From Rhodoferax sp. TH121 (GTDB lineage Bacteria > Pseudomonadota > Gammaproteobacteria > Burkholderiales > Burkholderiaceae_C), in contig NZ_NOXW01000017.1 in NCBI RefSeq assembly GCF_002251855.1, positions 86,380 through 150,379 on the forward strand: a DNA stretch of 64,000 bases. The letters are read 5' to 3'. Shown piece by piece: positions 18,086 to 26,290 of the stretch. How positions within the stretch are numbered: position 1 is the first letter of the stretch; each line of letters starts with the position of its first letter. Position numbers and translations under genes: made by a program. The notes under the pieces are model-generated. The model was given only the letters and a program-made list of their open reading frames with translations. It was not told the origin of the DNA and did not search any database.

Positions 18086-19174
18086 TTAGCCGCGGCGCTG
18101 CCGCACCGCGGCCGCCAGCTGCTCCAGCACTGGCACCGTCTGCGCCCAACTGATGCAGGCGTCAGTCACGCTCACGCCGTGTTGCAGTGGTTTGCCGTCC
18201 ACGATGTCCTGGCGGCCCTCGTTGAGGTGGCTCTCGATCATCAAGCCGGTAATGCGCGCGTCGCCTGCGGCAATCTGTCCCGCCACGTCCTGGGCCACTA
18301 CGATCTGGCGGGCGTGCTGCTTGCTGCTGTTGGCGTGGCTCACGTCAATCATCACCTGCTCGCGCAGACCCGCGGCCTTGAGCAGCGCGCAGGCTGCGTC
18401 CACATCAGCGGCAGAATAGTTGGGCGCCTTGCCGCCACGCAAGATCACATGGCAATCGTTGTTGCCACGTGTCTCGAAGATGGCGGCCTGGCCCATCTTG
18501 GTCATGCCCATGAAAGCGTGCGCGCCTTGCGCGGCCTGAATGGCGTCTGTCGCCACCTTGATGCCACCATCGGTACCGTTCTTGAAGCCCACCGGGCAGC
18601 TCAGGCCGCTGGCCAGCTGGCGGTGGCTCTGGCTCTCGGTGGTGCGCGCGCCAATGGCACCCCAGCTCACCAGCTCGCTGATGAACTGAGGGCTCAGCAA
18701 GTCCAAAAACTCGGTGGCTGCAGGCAAGCCAATGTCCAGAATGTCCAGCAGCAGCTTGCGCGCCATCTCCAGCCCTTCGTTGATGGCAAAGCTGCCGTCC
18801 AGGTGCGGGTCGTTGATGTAGCCCTTCCAGCCCACGGTGGTGCGTGGCTTCTCAAAGTACACGCGCATCACCACCAGCAGGTCAGCGCTCAGCGCATCGG
18901 CCTGCGCCTTGAGCAGGCGGGCGTATTCCATGGCCTGGCTGTGGTCGTGGATGGAGCAAGGCCCCACCACCACCACCAGCCGGTCGTCCTGCCCCTGCAG
19001 GATGCGCGAGATCGCCGCACGGCTGCTCTCTACCAGCGCCTCGGCCGCAGCCGGCACGGGCAGCTTTTCTTCCAGCAGCGCGGGGGTGATCAGCGGGCGC
19101 ACCGCGCCGATACGCACATCGTCAATGCGCGTGGTGTCGTGGGTGGTGAGGCGGGCGGCGGTGGAGGTGGTCAT
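18086..19174 (-). CDS. 3-deoxy-7-phosphoheptulonate synthase, class I (DAHP synthase)
   Basis: 362 residues. It condenses phosphoenolpyruvate and erythrose 4-phosphate in the first step of aromatic amino-acid synthesis. Type I motifs are present: VVVGPCSIHD, MRVYFEKPRTTVGWKG, GARTTESQSHRQLASGLS (PEP-binding region), IDVSHANSSKQ and GLMIESHLNEGRQ. It is single-copy in the window and monocistronic. Which of AroF, AroG or AroH it corresponds to in feedback control cannot be told by eye. Confidence 0.93.
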   Translation of the reverse strand: MTTSTAARLTTHDTTRIDDVRIGAVRPLITPALLEEKLPVPAAAEALVESSRAAISRILQGQDDRLVVVVGPCSIHDHSQAMEYARLLKAQADALSADLLVVMRVYFEKPRTTVGWKGYINDPHLDGSFAINEGLEMARKLLLDILDIGLPAATEFLDLLSPQFISELVSWGAIGARTTESQSHRQLASGLSCPVGFKNGTDGGIKVATDAIQAAQGAHAFMGMTKMGQAAIFETRGNNDCHVILRGGKAPNYSAADVDAACALLKAAGLREQVMIDVSHANSSKQHARQIVVAQDVAGQIAAGDARITGLMIESHLNEGRQDIVDGKPLQHGVSVTDACISWAQTVPVLEQLAAAVRQRRG

Positions 19175-19175
19175 A

Positions 19176-19222
19176 CTATGAATTTGATAGCTGTTTGCGC
19201 AGATTGGACGGGGGCTAGAGGG
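19176..19222. repeat. dispersed palindromic element upstream of hsdR
   Basis: CTATGAATTTGATAG, then CTGTTTGCGCAGATTGGACG, then GGGGCTAGAGG. It has the same three blocks as the other copies and lies between the divergent DAHP synthase and hsdR genes. The rest of this 177-bp gap shows only the hsdR ribosome site GGGAG. Confidence 0.7.
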
Positions 19223-19351
19223 TGATTTGGCTCATATTTTAGGCCCAACGGCAAAGCGAGGCGCCTGCAGGTGCGCAATGGCAAAATGTGCTGACGCTTG
19301 GGCAATCCACCGTATCGATGGATACCAATTAATCAGGGAGCGCGCAAAAGC

Positions 19352-21808
19352 ATGGACAAACACACGCTTTCAGAAAGCGACATCAGCGACAAGTTCGTCC
19401 GGCCCGCCATGGTGCGTGCAGGCTGGCACACGCTGGACCAAATCTATGCCCAGTTCCCTCTGCGCGCAGGCCGCGTGGTGGTGCGCGGCAACAAGTCGCA
19501 TCGCGACAAAGACACCGTCCTCAAAGCCGACTTCGCTCTCTTCCTCAAGCCCAACATCCCGCTGGCGGTGGTCGAGGTAAAGAAGGCTCGCCTCTCGGCC
19601 CAAGCGGGCATGCAGCAAGCCCTGAACTACGCCACCTTGCTCGATGTGCCCTTCAGCTTCGCCAGCAATGGCGAGAGCTTTATCTTCCGCGATGCCACCT
19701 TGTCCACCGGTGTGCTGGAGCAAACCCTCACGCTAGACCAGTTCCCCAGCCCACAAGAGTTGTGGGCACGCTACTGCGCCTGGAAAGGCTGGTCCCCCGA
19801 GGTGCAGCGTGTCGCCGCCTTTGACTATTCGCCCAGCAAAACCCCACGCTACTACCAGCTCAACGCCATCAACCGCACCGTAGAAGCCATTGCCGCTGGG
19901 CAAAACCGCGCGCTGCTGGTCATGGCCACTGGTACTGGCAAAACCTACACCGCCTTCCAAATCATCTGGCGCCTGTGGAAAAGCGGCGCCAAAAAACGCA
20001 TCCTGTTCCTGGCAGACCGCAACATCCTCATCGACCAAACCATGGTCAATGACTTCCGCCCCTTCAAGGGCGCCATGGCCAAGCTCAGCCCCAACGCCAA
20101 AGGTGTGGAACGCGTCAACGCCCAGAGTCAACTGGAGGTGGATGACATCGACCTGGCGGTGGACAAAACCACCAAGGCTGTCAACAAGAGCTACGAGATT
20201 TACCTCTCGCTCTACCAGGCGGTCACGGGCACCGAAGAAGAGCAAAACATCTACAAGCAGTTCAGCCCCGACTTCTTCGACCTCATCGTCGTGGACGAGT
20301 GCCACCGTGGCAGCGCGAATGAAGACTCCGCCTGGCGCGACATCCTCACCTACTTTGCCAACGCCACCCACGTGGGTCTGACTGCCACACCCAAAGAAAC
20401 CAAAGACACCTCCAACACCTTTTACTTTGGCGAGCCCATCTACACCTACAGCCTCAAGCAAGGCATCGAAGACGGCTTTTTGGCGCCCTACAAAGTCATC
20501 CGGGTGGACCTGGATAAAGACACCTTCGGCTGGCGCCCCACCGCAGGCATGACCGACAACAAAGGCCAGCTCATCGAAGACCGCGTTTACACCGGCCGCG
20601 ACATGAACCGTAAGCTGGTGCTGGAGCCACGCGATGCCGTAGTGGCCGAGCGCATCACCGCCTACCTGCGCGCCACCGACCGCATGGCCAAAACCATTGT
20701 GTTTTGCGAAGACATAGACCACGCCGCCCGCATGCGCCAGGCCCTGAGCAACGCCAATGCCGACATTTGTGCCACCCAGCCCAACTACGTGGTGCAAATC
20801 ACTGGAGACAACCTAGAAGGCAAGCGCGAGCTCGACAACTTCATCGACCCCGAAAAGCCCTACCCGGTCATTGCCACCACCTCCAAGCTCATGAGCACCG
20901 GGGTGGACGCACAGACCTGCAAGCTCATCGTGCTGGACCAAAACATCAAGTCCATGACGCTGTTCAAGCAGATCATTGGCCGCGGCACCCGCCTGCGCGA
21001 AGACCTGGGCAAAAGCTGGTTCACCATCCTCGACTTCAAGCGCGCCACCGAACTGTTTGCCGACAAAGACTTTGACGGCGAGCCTGTGCAAATCTATGAA
21101 CCCAAGGGCGACGCGCCCATCGCCCCACCAGACGCCCCACTTGGGCCATCGTTCCCCGGCGGAGACCTACCGCCCGACGGGGGCCTGGCCACGGGCGGCC
21201 CTCTGGGCCCGTTTGGTGGCGGTGGCGATCCCCCAGTCAAATACGTGCTCGGCAACCAGGTCACCGTCGCCGTAGCCCGCGAGCGCGTGCAGTACCTCAA
21301 CGCCCAGGGCAAGCTCATCACCGAAAGCCTGCGCGACTACACCCGCATCAACCTCACCAAACAATACGACTCGCTGGACAAGTTCCTGCAAGCCTGGAAC
21401 GACGCCGACCGTAAGGCCGCATTGATTGAAGAGCTGGAGTCGCGCGGTGTGCTCATCGAAGCCTTGGCCGAAGAAGTCGGCAAAGACCTCGACCCCTTCG
21501 ACCTGCTGCTGCACGTGGCTTACAACATGCCACCCCTCACCCGACGCGAGCGCGCCCGCAGGGTGAAGAAGCGCAACGTCTTCACCCACTACGGCCCGGT
21601 AGCCCGCCAGGTGATCGACGCCCTGCTGGACAAGTACGCCGACGAAGGCATTGCCACCATTGAGGCCGACACAGTCTTCAACGTGCAGCCCTTTACCGAC
21701 ATAGGCCGCCCCGCTGAAATCATCAAGAGCTTTGGCGGCCGCCCCCAGTACAAAACCGCCCTGCAGACGCTGGAGCGCGAGCTATACACTTCGGGGCCAG
21801 ACGCCTAA
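19352..21808 (+). CDS. hsdR: type I restriction enzyme R subunit
   Basis: 818-residue motor/nuclease subunit. An N-terminal PD-(D/E)xK nuclease is indicated by KADFALFLK and VEVKK (residues about 60-80). It is followed by an SF2 translocase with Walker A MATGTGKT (about residue 190), DECH (about 314), GLTATP and a helicase C lobe with IIGRGTRLRED. Near residue 590 there is an unusual Pro/Gly-rich linker with little other sequence. The HsdM/HsdS-binding C-terminus follows. The start ATG at 19352 gives the normal N-terminus. It is first in the order hsdR-hsdM-hsdS, all on the plus strand. Confidence 0.93.
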   Translation: MDKHTLSESDISDKFVRPAMVRAGWHTLDQIYAQFPLRAGRVVVRGNKSHRDKDTVLKADFALFLKPNIPLAVVEVKKARLSAQAGMQQALNYATLLDVPFSFASNGESFIFRDATLSTGVLEQTLTLDQFPSPQELWARYCAWKGWSPEVQRVAAFDYSPSKTPRYYQLNAINRTVEAIAAGQNRALLVMATGTGKTYTAFQIIWRLWKSGAKKRILFLADRNILIDQTMVNDFRPFKGAMAKLSPNAKGVERVNAQSQLEVDDIDLAVDKTTKAVNKSYEIYLSLYQAVTGTEEEQNIYKQFSPDFFDLIVVDECHRGSANEDSAWRDILTYFANATHVGLTATPKETKDTSNTFYFGEPIYTYSLKQGIEDGFLAPYKVIRVDLDKDTFGWRPTAGMTDNKGQLIEDRVYTGRDMNRKLVLEPRDAVVAERITAYLRATDRMAKTIVFCEDIDHAARMRQALSNANADICATQPNYVVQITGDNLEGKRELDNFIDPEKPYPVIATTSKLMSTGVDAQTCKLIVLDQNIKSMTLFKQIIGRGTRLREDLGKSWFTILDFKRATELFADKDFDGEPVQIYEPKGDAPIAPPDAPLGPSFPGGDLPPDGGLATGGPLGPFGGGGDPPVKYVLGNQVTVAVARERVQYLNAQGKLITESLRDYTRINLTKQYDSLDKFLQAWNDADRKAALIEELESRGVLIEALAEEVGKDLDPFDLLLHVAYNMPPLTRRERARRVKKRNVFTHYGPVARQVIDALLDKYADEGIATIEADTVFNVQPFTDIGRPAEIIKSFGGRPQYKTALQTLERELYTSGPDA

Positions 21809-21812
21809 AAGC

Positions 21813-21860
21813 GCTACCAAATTCATAGCTGCTCGCGCACATTCCACGTGCGCTAGAGCC
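21813..21860. repeat. dispersed palindromic element between hsdR and hsdM
   Basis: It contains two successive hairpins. The first is GCTA...TAGC around 21813-21829. The second is GCGCAC (21835-21840) and GTGCGC (21848-21853) with a 7-nt loop. The ending is GCTAGAGCC. It occupies most of the 80-bp gap between hsdR and hsdM. Confidence 0.75.
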
Positions 21861-21888
21861 AGATTTCATACCAAAACAAGAACAAACC

Positions 21889-23358
21889 ATGTCCAACCTC
21901 TCCGCCACCATCAAATCCATCCAGGACGTCATGCGCCAGGACGCCGGCATCAACGGCGACGCCCAGCGCATCGAGCAAATGGTGTGGCTGCTCTTCCTCA
22001 AAGTGTTTGACGCGCTGGAAGAAGAACTCGAACTCACCCGCGACAGCTACACAAGCCCCATCCCCGAGCCCCTGCGCTGGCGCAACTGGGCAGCAGACGC
22101 CGAGGGCATCACCGGCGACGGCCTGCTCAAGTTCGTGAACGATGACTTGTTTGGCGCGCTCAAAAAGCTGGGGGGCGACGCCCAGCGCAACCCGCGCGGC
22201 TACGTGGTGCGCAGCGTGTTTGAAGACGCCAACAACTTCATGAAAAGCGGCCACCTGCTGCGCCAGGTCATCAACAAGCTCGCCGCCATCGACTTCAACC
22301 GCCAGGCCGAGCGCCACCAGTTCAACGACCTGTACGAAAAAATCTTGCGCGACCTGCAAAGCGCCGGCAACGCGGGCGAGTTCTACACCCCCCGCGCCGT
22401 CACCCAGTTCATGGTGGACATGGTCAACCCCCAGTTGGGCGAAAAAGTGCTGGACCCGGCCACCGGCACCGGCGGCTTTTTGGTCTGCGCCATCGAGCAC
22501 CTGCGCAAGCAAGTGCAAAACACCGAGCAAGAAGCCCTGCTGCAAAACAGCATCACCGGTGTCGAGAAAAAGCAGCTCCCCCACATGCTGTGCGTCACCA
22601 ACCTCATGCTCCACGGCATCGAGGTGCCCAGCCTCATCCAGCACGGCAACACCCTGGCCCGCCCGCTGCGCGAAGTCACCCAGGCCGACCGTGTGGACGT
22701 GGTCCTCACCAACCCGCCCTTTGGCGGTGTGGAAGAGCCGGGCATTGAGCAAGGCTTCCCCGCCGACGTGCGCACCAAAGAAACAGCAGACTTGTTTCTG
22801 GTGCTCATCAAACACATCCTCAAAACCCATGGCCGCGCTGCGCTGGTGCTGCCCGACGGCACCCTGTTTGGCGAAGGCGTGAAGACGCGCATCAAAGAGC
22901 AGCTGCTGGCCGAGTGCAACCTGCACACCATCGTGCGCCTGCCCAACGGCGTGTTTGCGCCCTACACCGGCATCAAAACCAACCTGCTGTTCTTCACCAA
23001 AGGCACGCCCACCAAGGAAGTTTGGTACTACGAGCATCCGTACCCAACGGGCGTGAAGAACTACAACAAGACCAAGCCCATCCGCATCGAAGAGTTCGAC
23101 GCCGAAAAAGCCTGGTGGGGCAGCGAGGCCGATGGCTTTGCCTCTAGGCAAGAAAACGAACGCGCCTGGAAGGTCAGCATCGAGCAGATCAAGGCCGCCA
23201 ACTACAACCTCGACCAAAAGAATCCCCACGCCGTAGACGCCGTGAGCCACGACCCTGAGCAACTGCTGGCTGACTACGCCCGCCTGCAAGGCGAGGCGCA
23301 GGCCTTGCGCGATGAACTCAAGGGAATATTGGCCAAATCGCTCGCCAGCGCAGGTTGA
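21889..23358 (+). CDS. hsdM: type I restriction-modification system M subunit (N6-adenine methyltransferase)
   Basis: 489 residues. An N-terminal helical HsdM domain is followed by the Rossmann methyltransferase fold. S-adenosylmethionine motif I is DPATGTGGFLV (about residue 188), and the catalytic motif IV is TNPPFGG (about residue 273), indicating adenine N6 methylation. It acts as an M2S complex with the specificity subunit encoded 8 bp downstream. The start is ATG at 21889; the only ribosome-site candidate is a weak AAGAA. Confidence 0.95.
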   Translation: MSNLSATIKSIQDVMRQDAGINGDAQRIEQMVWLLFLKVFDALEEELELTRDSYTSPIPEPLRWRNWAADAEGITGDGLLKFVNDDLFGALKKLGGDAQRNPRGYVVRSVFEDANNFMKSGHLLRQVINKLAAIDFNRQAERHQFNDLYEKILRDLQSAGNAGEFYTPRAVTQFMVDMVNPQLGEKVLDPATGTGGFLVCAIEHLRKQVQNTEQEALLQNSITGVEKKQLPHMLCVTNLMLHGIEVPSLIQHGNTLARPLREVTQADRVDVVLTNPPFGGVEEPGIEQGFPADVRTKETADLFLVLIKHILKTHGRAALVLPDGTLFGEGVKTRIKEQLLAECNLHTIVRLPNGVFAPYTGIKTNLLFFTKGTPTKEVWYYEHPYPTGVKNYNKTKPIRIEEFDAEKAWWGSEADGFASRQENERAWKVSIEQIKAANYNLDQKNPHAVDAVSHDPEQLLADYARLQGEAQALRDELKGILAKSLASAG

Positions 23359-23366
23359 ATAAGCGC

Positions 23367-25061
23367 ATGCTGCTATCAAATTTGAACCTATTGGCGCAAG
23401 CTCCCAACGGTGTGGCGCGTTTGCGCGAGCTGATTTTGACGCTGGCGGTGCAAGGCAAGCTGGTGCCGCAAGACCCGAGCGACGAGCCAGCGAGCGAACT
23501 GCTGAAGAAGATTCGGGCGGAGAAAGACCGGCTGGTTGCCGAGGGCAAGATCAAGCGGGACAAGCCGCTGGCGGAGATTGCGGAGGAGGAGAAGCCGTTT
23601 GAACTGCCGAACGGCTGGAGCTGGGTAAAGGGGCGTGACCTGTTTTCGGTAATACGCGGCGTTACCTATCAAAAGGCGGATGCCAGGGAGACTCCCGCCG
23701 AGACTCATCTTCCAATCCTTCGGGCGAACAACATTCGCGGCACCGTGAACCTCGACGATCTGGTTTACGTGCCCGCTGCGCTCATCTCTGAGGATCAGTT
23801 TTTGCGAGTTGGTGACTACGTGGTGTGCTTGGCCAGCGGCAGCAAGAACTTGGTTGGCAAGGCTGCTCCATTCAAAGAGTCTCTGGTTTGCTCATTCGGG
23901 GCGTTCTGTGGCGCTATTCGTCCAATTCAAGAAATCGCATATTTCGCCGTCTACCTTGCCAGTCCGATGTACCGGGACTCGGTGTCGGAAGCCTCAGCAG
24001 GTATTGGCATCAATAACCTCAAAGGGTCGTCGCTCCTTGATCTCGACATTGCGCTTCCGCCTGCAGCCGAGCAATCCCGCATCGTCACCCGCGTCGAAGA
24101 ACTCATGCGCCTGTGCGACGCGCTCGAAGCCAAAGGCCAGCTCGAAACCACGCAACACGCCCAACTCGTCAGCACCCTGCTGGCCACGCTCACCGAGAGC
24201 GACACGCCCGCGCAACTGGCCGACAACTGGCACCGCATCGCCACCCACTTCGACCTGCTGCTAGACCGCCCCGAAGCTGTAGACGCCCTGGAGCAAACCA
24301 TCCTCCAACTCGCCGTGCGCGGCCTGCTCGTCCCCCAAGACCCGCAAGACGAGCCCGCCAGCGAACTCCTCAAGAAAATCCGCGCCGAGAAAGACAAACT
24401 CATCGCCCAGGGCAAGATCAAACGCGACAAACCACAGCCGCCTATTGCGGAGGATGAACAGCCGTTTGCGTTGCCGCAGGGGTGGGAGTGGGCAACGATG
24501 GACGGCCTTGCGTCACAAATCACCGACGGGGCACATCACACGCCGACATATATCGCTGAAGGAGTTCCTTTCCTGTCAGTCAAAGACTTGAGTTCGGGCT
24601 TTATAGATTTCTCTGACACCAGATTCATTTCGTCCCAATCACATGAAGATTTGGCGAAACGCTGTAACCCTGAGATGGGTGATGTTCTGCTCACAAAGAT
24701 TGGAACGACAGGAATTGCGGTGGTAGTAGATACACCTCGAGCGTTCAGCTTGTTCGTGAGTGTGGCGCTGATAAAGCTTCCATCGGTTTCGGTGGACAGA
24801 GATTTCCTGTCGCTTGTTATCAATTCGCCCTTTGTGCGTCAGCAGTCCGAAGACGGCACCGAAGGCGTAGGTAATAAAAATTTGGTGCTGCGAAAGATCA
24901 AGGCGTTTCAAATTCCAATCCCGCCCCTCGCCGAACAATCCCGCATCGTCACCCGCGTAGCCCAGCTGCGCCGCCTGTGCGCCGACCTGCGCCAGCGTCT
25001 GATCGCCAGCCAGTCCACCCAAGCCCATCTGGCCGAGGCGCTGGTGCAAGAGGTGGCCTGA
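23367..25061 (+). CDS. hsdS: type I restriction-modification system specificity subunit S
   Basis: 564 residues built as two similar halves. Each half has a conserved block (LAVQGKLVPQDPSDEPASEL and LAVRGLLVPQDPQDEPASEL), then a target recognition domain, then a coiled-coil spacer starting AEQSRIVTRV. Recognition domain 1 is about residues 95-225 and domain 2 about 375-515. The second is markedly AT-richer than its surroundings (bases about 24510-24900), as expected of exchanged specificity modules. The start at ATG 23367 is preferred over a TTG at 23355 that overlaps the hsdM stop. Confidence 0.93.
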   Translation: MLLSNLNLLAQAPNGVARLRELILTLAVQGKLVPQDPSDEPASELLKKIRAEKDRLVAEGKIKRDKPLAEIAEEEKPFELPNGWSWVKGRDLFSVIRGVTYQKADARETPAETHLPILRANNIRGTVNLDDLVYVPAALISEDQFLRVGDYVVCLASGSKNLVGKAAPFKESLVCSFGAFCGAIRPIQEIAYFAVYLASPMYRDSVSEASAGIGINNLKGSSLLDLDIALPPAAEQSRIVTRVEELMRLCDALEAKGQLETTQHAQLVSTLLATLTESDTPAQLADNWHRIATHFDLLLDRPEAVDALEQTILQLAVRGLLVPQDPQDEPASELLKKIRAEKDKLIAQGKIKRDKPQPPIAEDEQPFALPQGWEWATMDGLASQITDGAHHTPTYIAEGVPFLSVKDLSSGFIDFSDTRFISSQSHEDLAKRCNPEMGDVLLTKIGTTGIAVVVDTPRAFSLFVSVALIKLPSVSVDRDFLSLVINSPFVRQQSEDGTEGVGNKNLVLRKIKAFQIPIPPLAEQSRIVTRVAQLRRLCADLRQRLIASQSTQAHLAEALVQEVA

Positions 25062-25063
25062 GC

Positions 25064-25885
25064 ATGTCTGTCGTGGGCGAGGTCACTGGCGTTTTGGGTC
25101 AACTTACCAAGGCATGGGACTGGTACCAGGAGCGGAATGACCCGGCCTACCGCTGCGCAAACCGCTTGATCCGCGCCTTTGAGGCCCATGGCATCAAGCG
25201 CCAGCAAGTCATACGTCTGCTTGCCCCACAGGCCCTACCCGCGAAGCCCGAGTTGACCATGGCTGATTTCTCCAAGCCCGGCAAACTCAAAGCCAAACTC
25301 TCGCCCCAGCTCTTGGACTGGGCTGCGGAGTACCTGAATGTGCAGCGCGCGTGGTTTGACGATGTGGATGTCCGCCCGCATGTGGTGGTGGACCACTACA
25401 AGTACCCCGCCAACTACCGCGAGTGGTTTGAGTCGCGCAAGGCGCAGGCGCCCCACGTGTCCCGCGCGCTGTCGGTGTGGAAGGGCGCAGGGCAGCGCTT
25501 GGATGAAGGCGGTTGCGGCGAGGGCCCTTTGTGCCTGGTGTACGAGGAGACCTCCGACGGGCTAGATGGCAAGGAGCTTTCACGCTATTGGCTGTTGTCC
25601 GACGAATGGAGCTTGCACCACGCCCCGTGCATAGAAAACATGGTGGCCGCCGTGGCTGTGGCCCAGTCCCTTGGCATTTTGGTCACTGGGCGCGAAATCC
25701 CTCGGGCCACGCTGGTGCGCCTAGAAGCAGGCAATTTGCTTTTGCCCGAGGCCGCCGCGTTGGGAAGAGCACCGTGGTATCCGGAAGATTTGGTGAAACC
25801 TTTACCGGGCAGAGATTCCGCGTGGCGGCAGGCGCTTTGGCAGGGCGCGCAGGGGTGGTTGGCGCGCGAAGCTCGCGGTCTGTAG
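25064..25885 (+). CDS. uncharacterised protein encoded directly after hsdS
   Basis: 273 residues, starting 2 bp after the hsdS stop, so almost certainly translated with the restriction system. I do not recognise the family. No signal peptide or membrane segment is seen. The segment from about residue 75 (LSPQLLDWAAEYLNVQRAWF) resembles the end of an XRE-like helix-turn-helix with a following Trp, which hints at DNA binding; this is inference. The middle is rich in Trp, Tyr and acidic residues. GC content is like the hsd genes and higher than the toxin-antitoxin pair that follows. Confidence 0.75.
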   Translation: MSVVGEVTGVLGQLTKAWDWYQERNDPAYRCANRLIRAFEAHGIKRQQVIRLLAPQALPAKPELTMADFSKPGKLKAKLSPQLLDWAAEYLNVQRAWFDDVDVRPHVVVDHYKYPANYREWFESRKAQAPHVSRALSVWKGAGQRLDEGGCGEGPLCLVYEETSDGLDGKELSRYWLLSDEWSLHHAPCIENMVAAVAVAQSLGILVTGREIPRATLVRLEAGNLLLPEAAALGRAPWYPEDLVKPLPGRDSAWRQALWQGAQGWLAREARGL

Positions 25886-25903
25886 AGGCTTCAAAAAGCA
25901 ATC

Positions 25904-25928
25904 CGTATTTACCTAATAGGTAAATACG
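25904..25928. promoter_or_regulatory. perfect inverted repeat operator of the first HigB/HTH-M78 module
   Basis: Arms CGTATTTACCT (25904-25914) and AGGTAAATACG (25918-25928) are perfectly complementary around a 3-bp centre. It lies 33 bp before the toxin start and overlaps a candidate promoter. This is the usual place for an antitoxin HTH dimer to autorepress. Confidence 0.7.
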
Positions 25929-25936
25929 TATAGAAT
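25908..25936 (+). promoter_or_regulatory. candidate sigma-70 promoter of the toxin-antitoxin operon
   Basis: TTTACC (-35 like) at 25908-25913, a 17-bp spacer, and TAGAAT (-10, five of six matches) at 25931-25936. The palindrome covers the -35 and spacer, so a bound repressor would block polymerase. Confidence 0.5.
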
Positions 25937-25960
25937 CCCGGAAACGAAACGGAGGCGTTC

Positions 25961-26290
25961 TTGGAGATTCGATTCAAGGACAAACTGCTGCGCGAACTTT
26001 GTGAAAAGAAGGCCGTAGCCGTAAAAAAGCTGGGAGATGTTTGTGCACGCAAGCTGCAAACGCGATTGGCAGACATTGCAGCAGCGTCGCGTGTTTCAGA
26101 CTTGGTGGCAGGCAAGCCGCATCCGCTCAAGGGGGATCGCTATGGTCAATTTGCATTGGAATTGGCAGGCGGCTGGCGCTTGGTCTTCGCACCGGCCAAT
26201 GAGCCCATACCGCGTCGGGACGACGCATCGATCGACTGGTCCGCGGTGACCATCGTGTGCATTGAATACATCGGGGACTACCATGACTGA
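25961..26290 (+). CDS. HigB-like toxin (RelE/ParE superfamily)
   Basis: 109 residues starting at TTG, with GGAGG ending five bases upstream; no ATG is available at the N-terminus. It shows the plasmid-maintenance killer pattern: LCEKKAVAVKKLGDVCARKL, then DLVAGKPHPLKGDRYGQFAL and GGWRLVFAPA, where the Arg of WRLVF is part of the family core. IVCIEYIGDYH closes the fold. Members are mRNA interferases, or act on other targets, and are neutralised by a HigA HTH protein. Here the antitoxin gene overlaps by 8 bp and is fused to a peptidase domain. Confidence 0.72.
   Translation: MEIRFKDKLLRELCEKKAVAVKKLGDVCARKLQTRLADIAAASRVSDLVAGKPHPLKGDRYGQFALELAGGWRLVFAPANEPIPRRDDASIDWSAVTIVCIEYIGDYHD

Noticed and set aside
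18179..19225. A 348-codon plus-strand frame across the DAHP synthase gene
   Set aside because: Antisense shadow; the minus strand carries the conserved enzyme.
21853..23379. A 508-codon minus-strand open frame across hsdM
   Set aside because: It is the shadow of the methylase gene; composition (Val, His, Gly, Leu) is that of reversed coding sequence.
19352..25061. Integrative element bounded by tRNA or direct repeats
   Set aside because: No tRNA, integrase or long direct repeats were found around the restriction genes; only the common dispersed palindrome is present.
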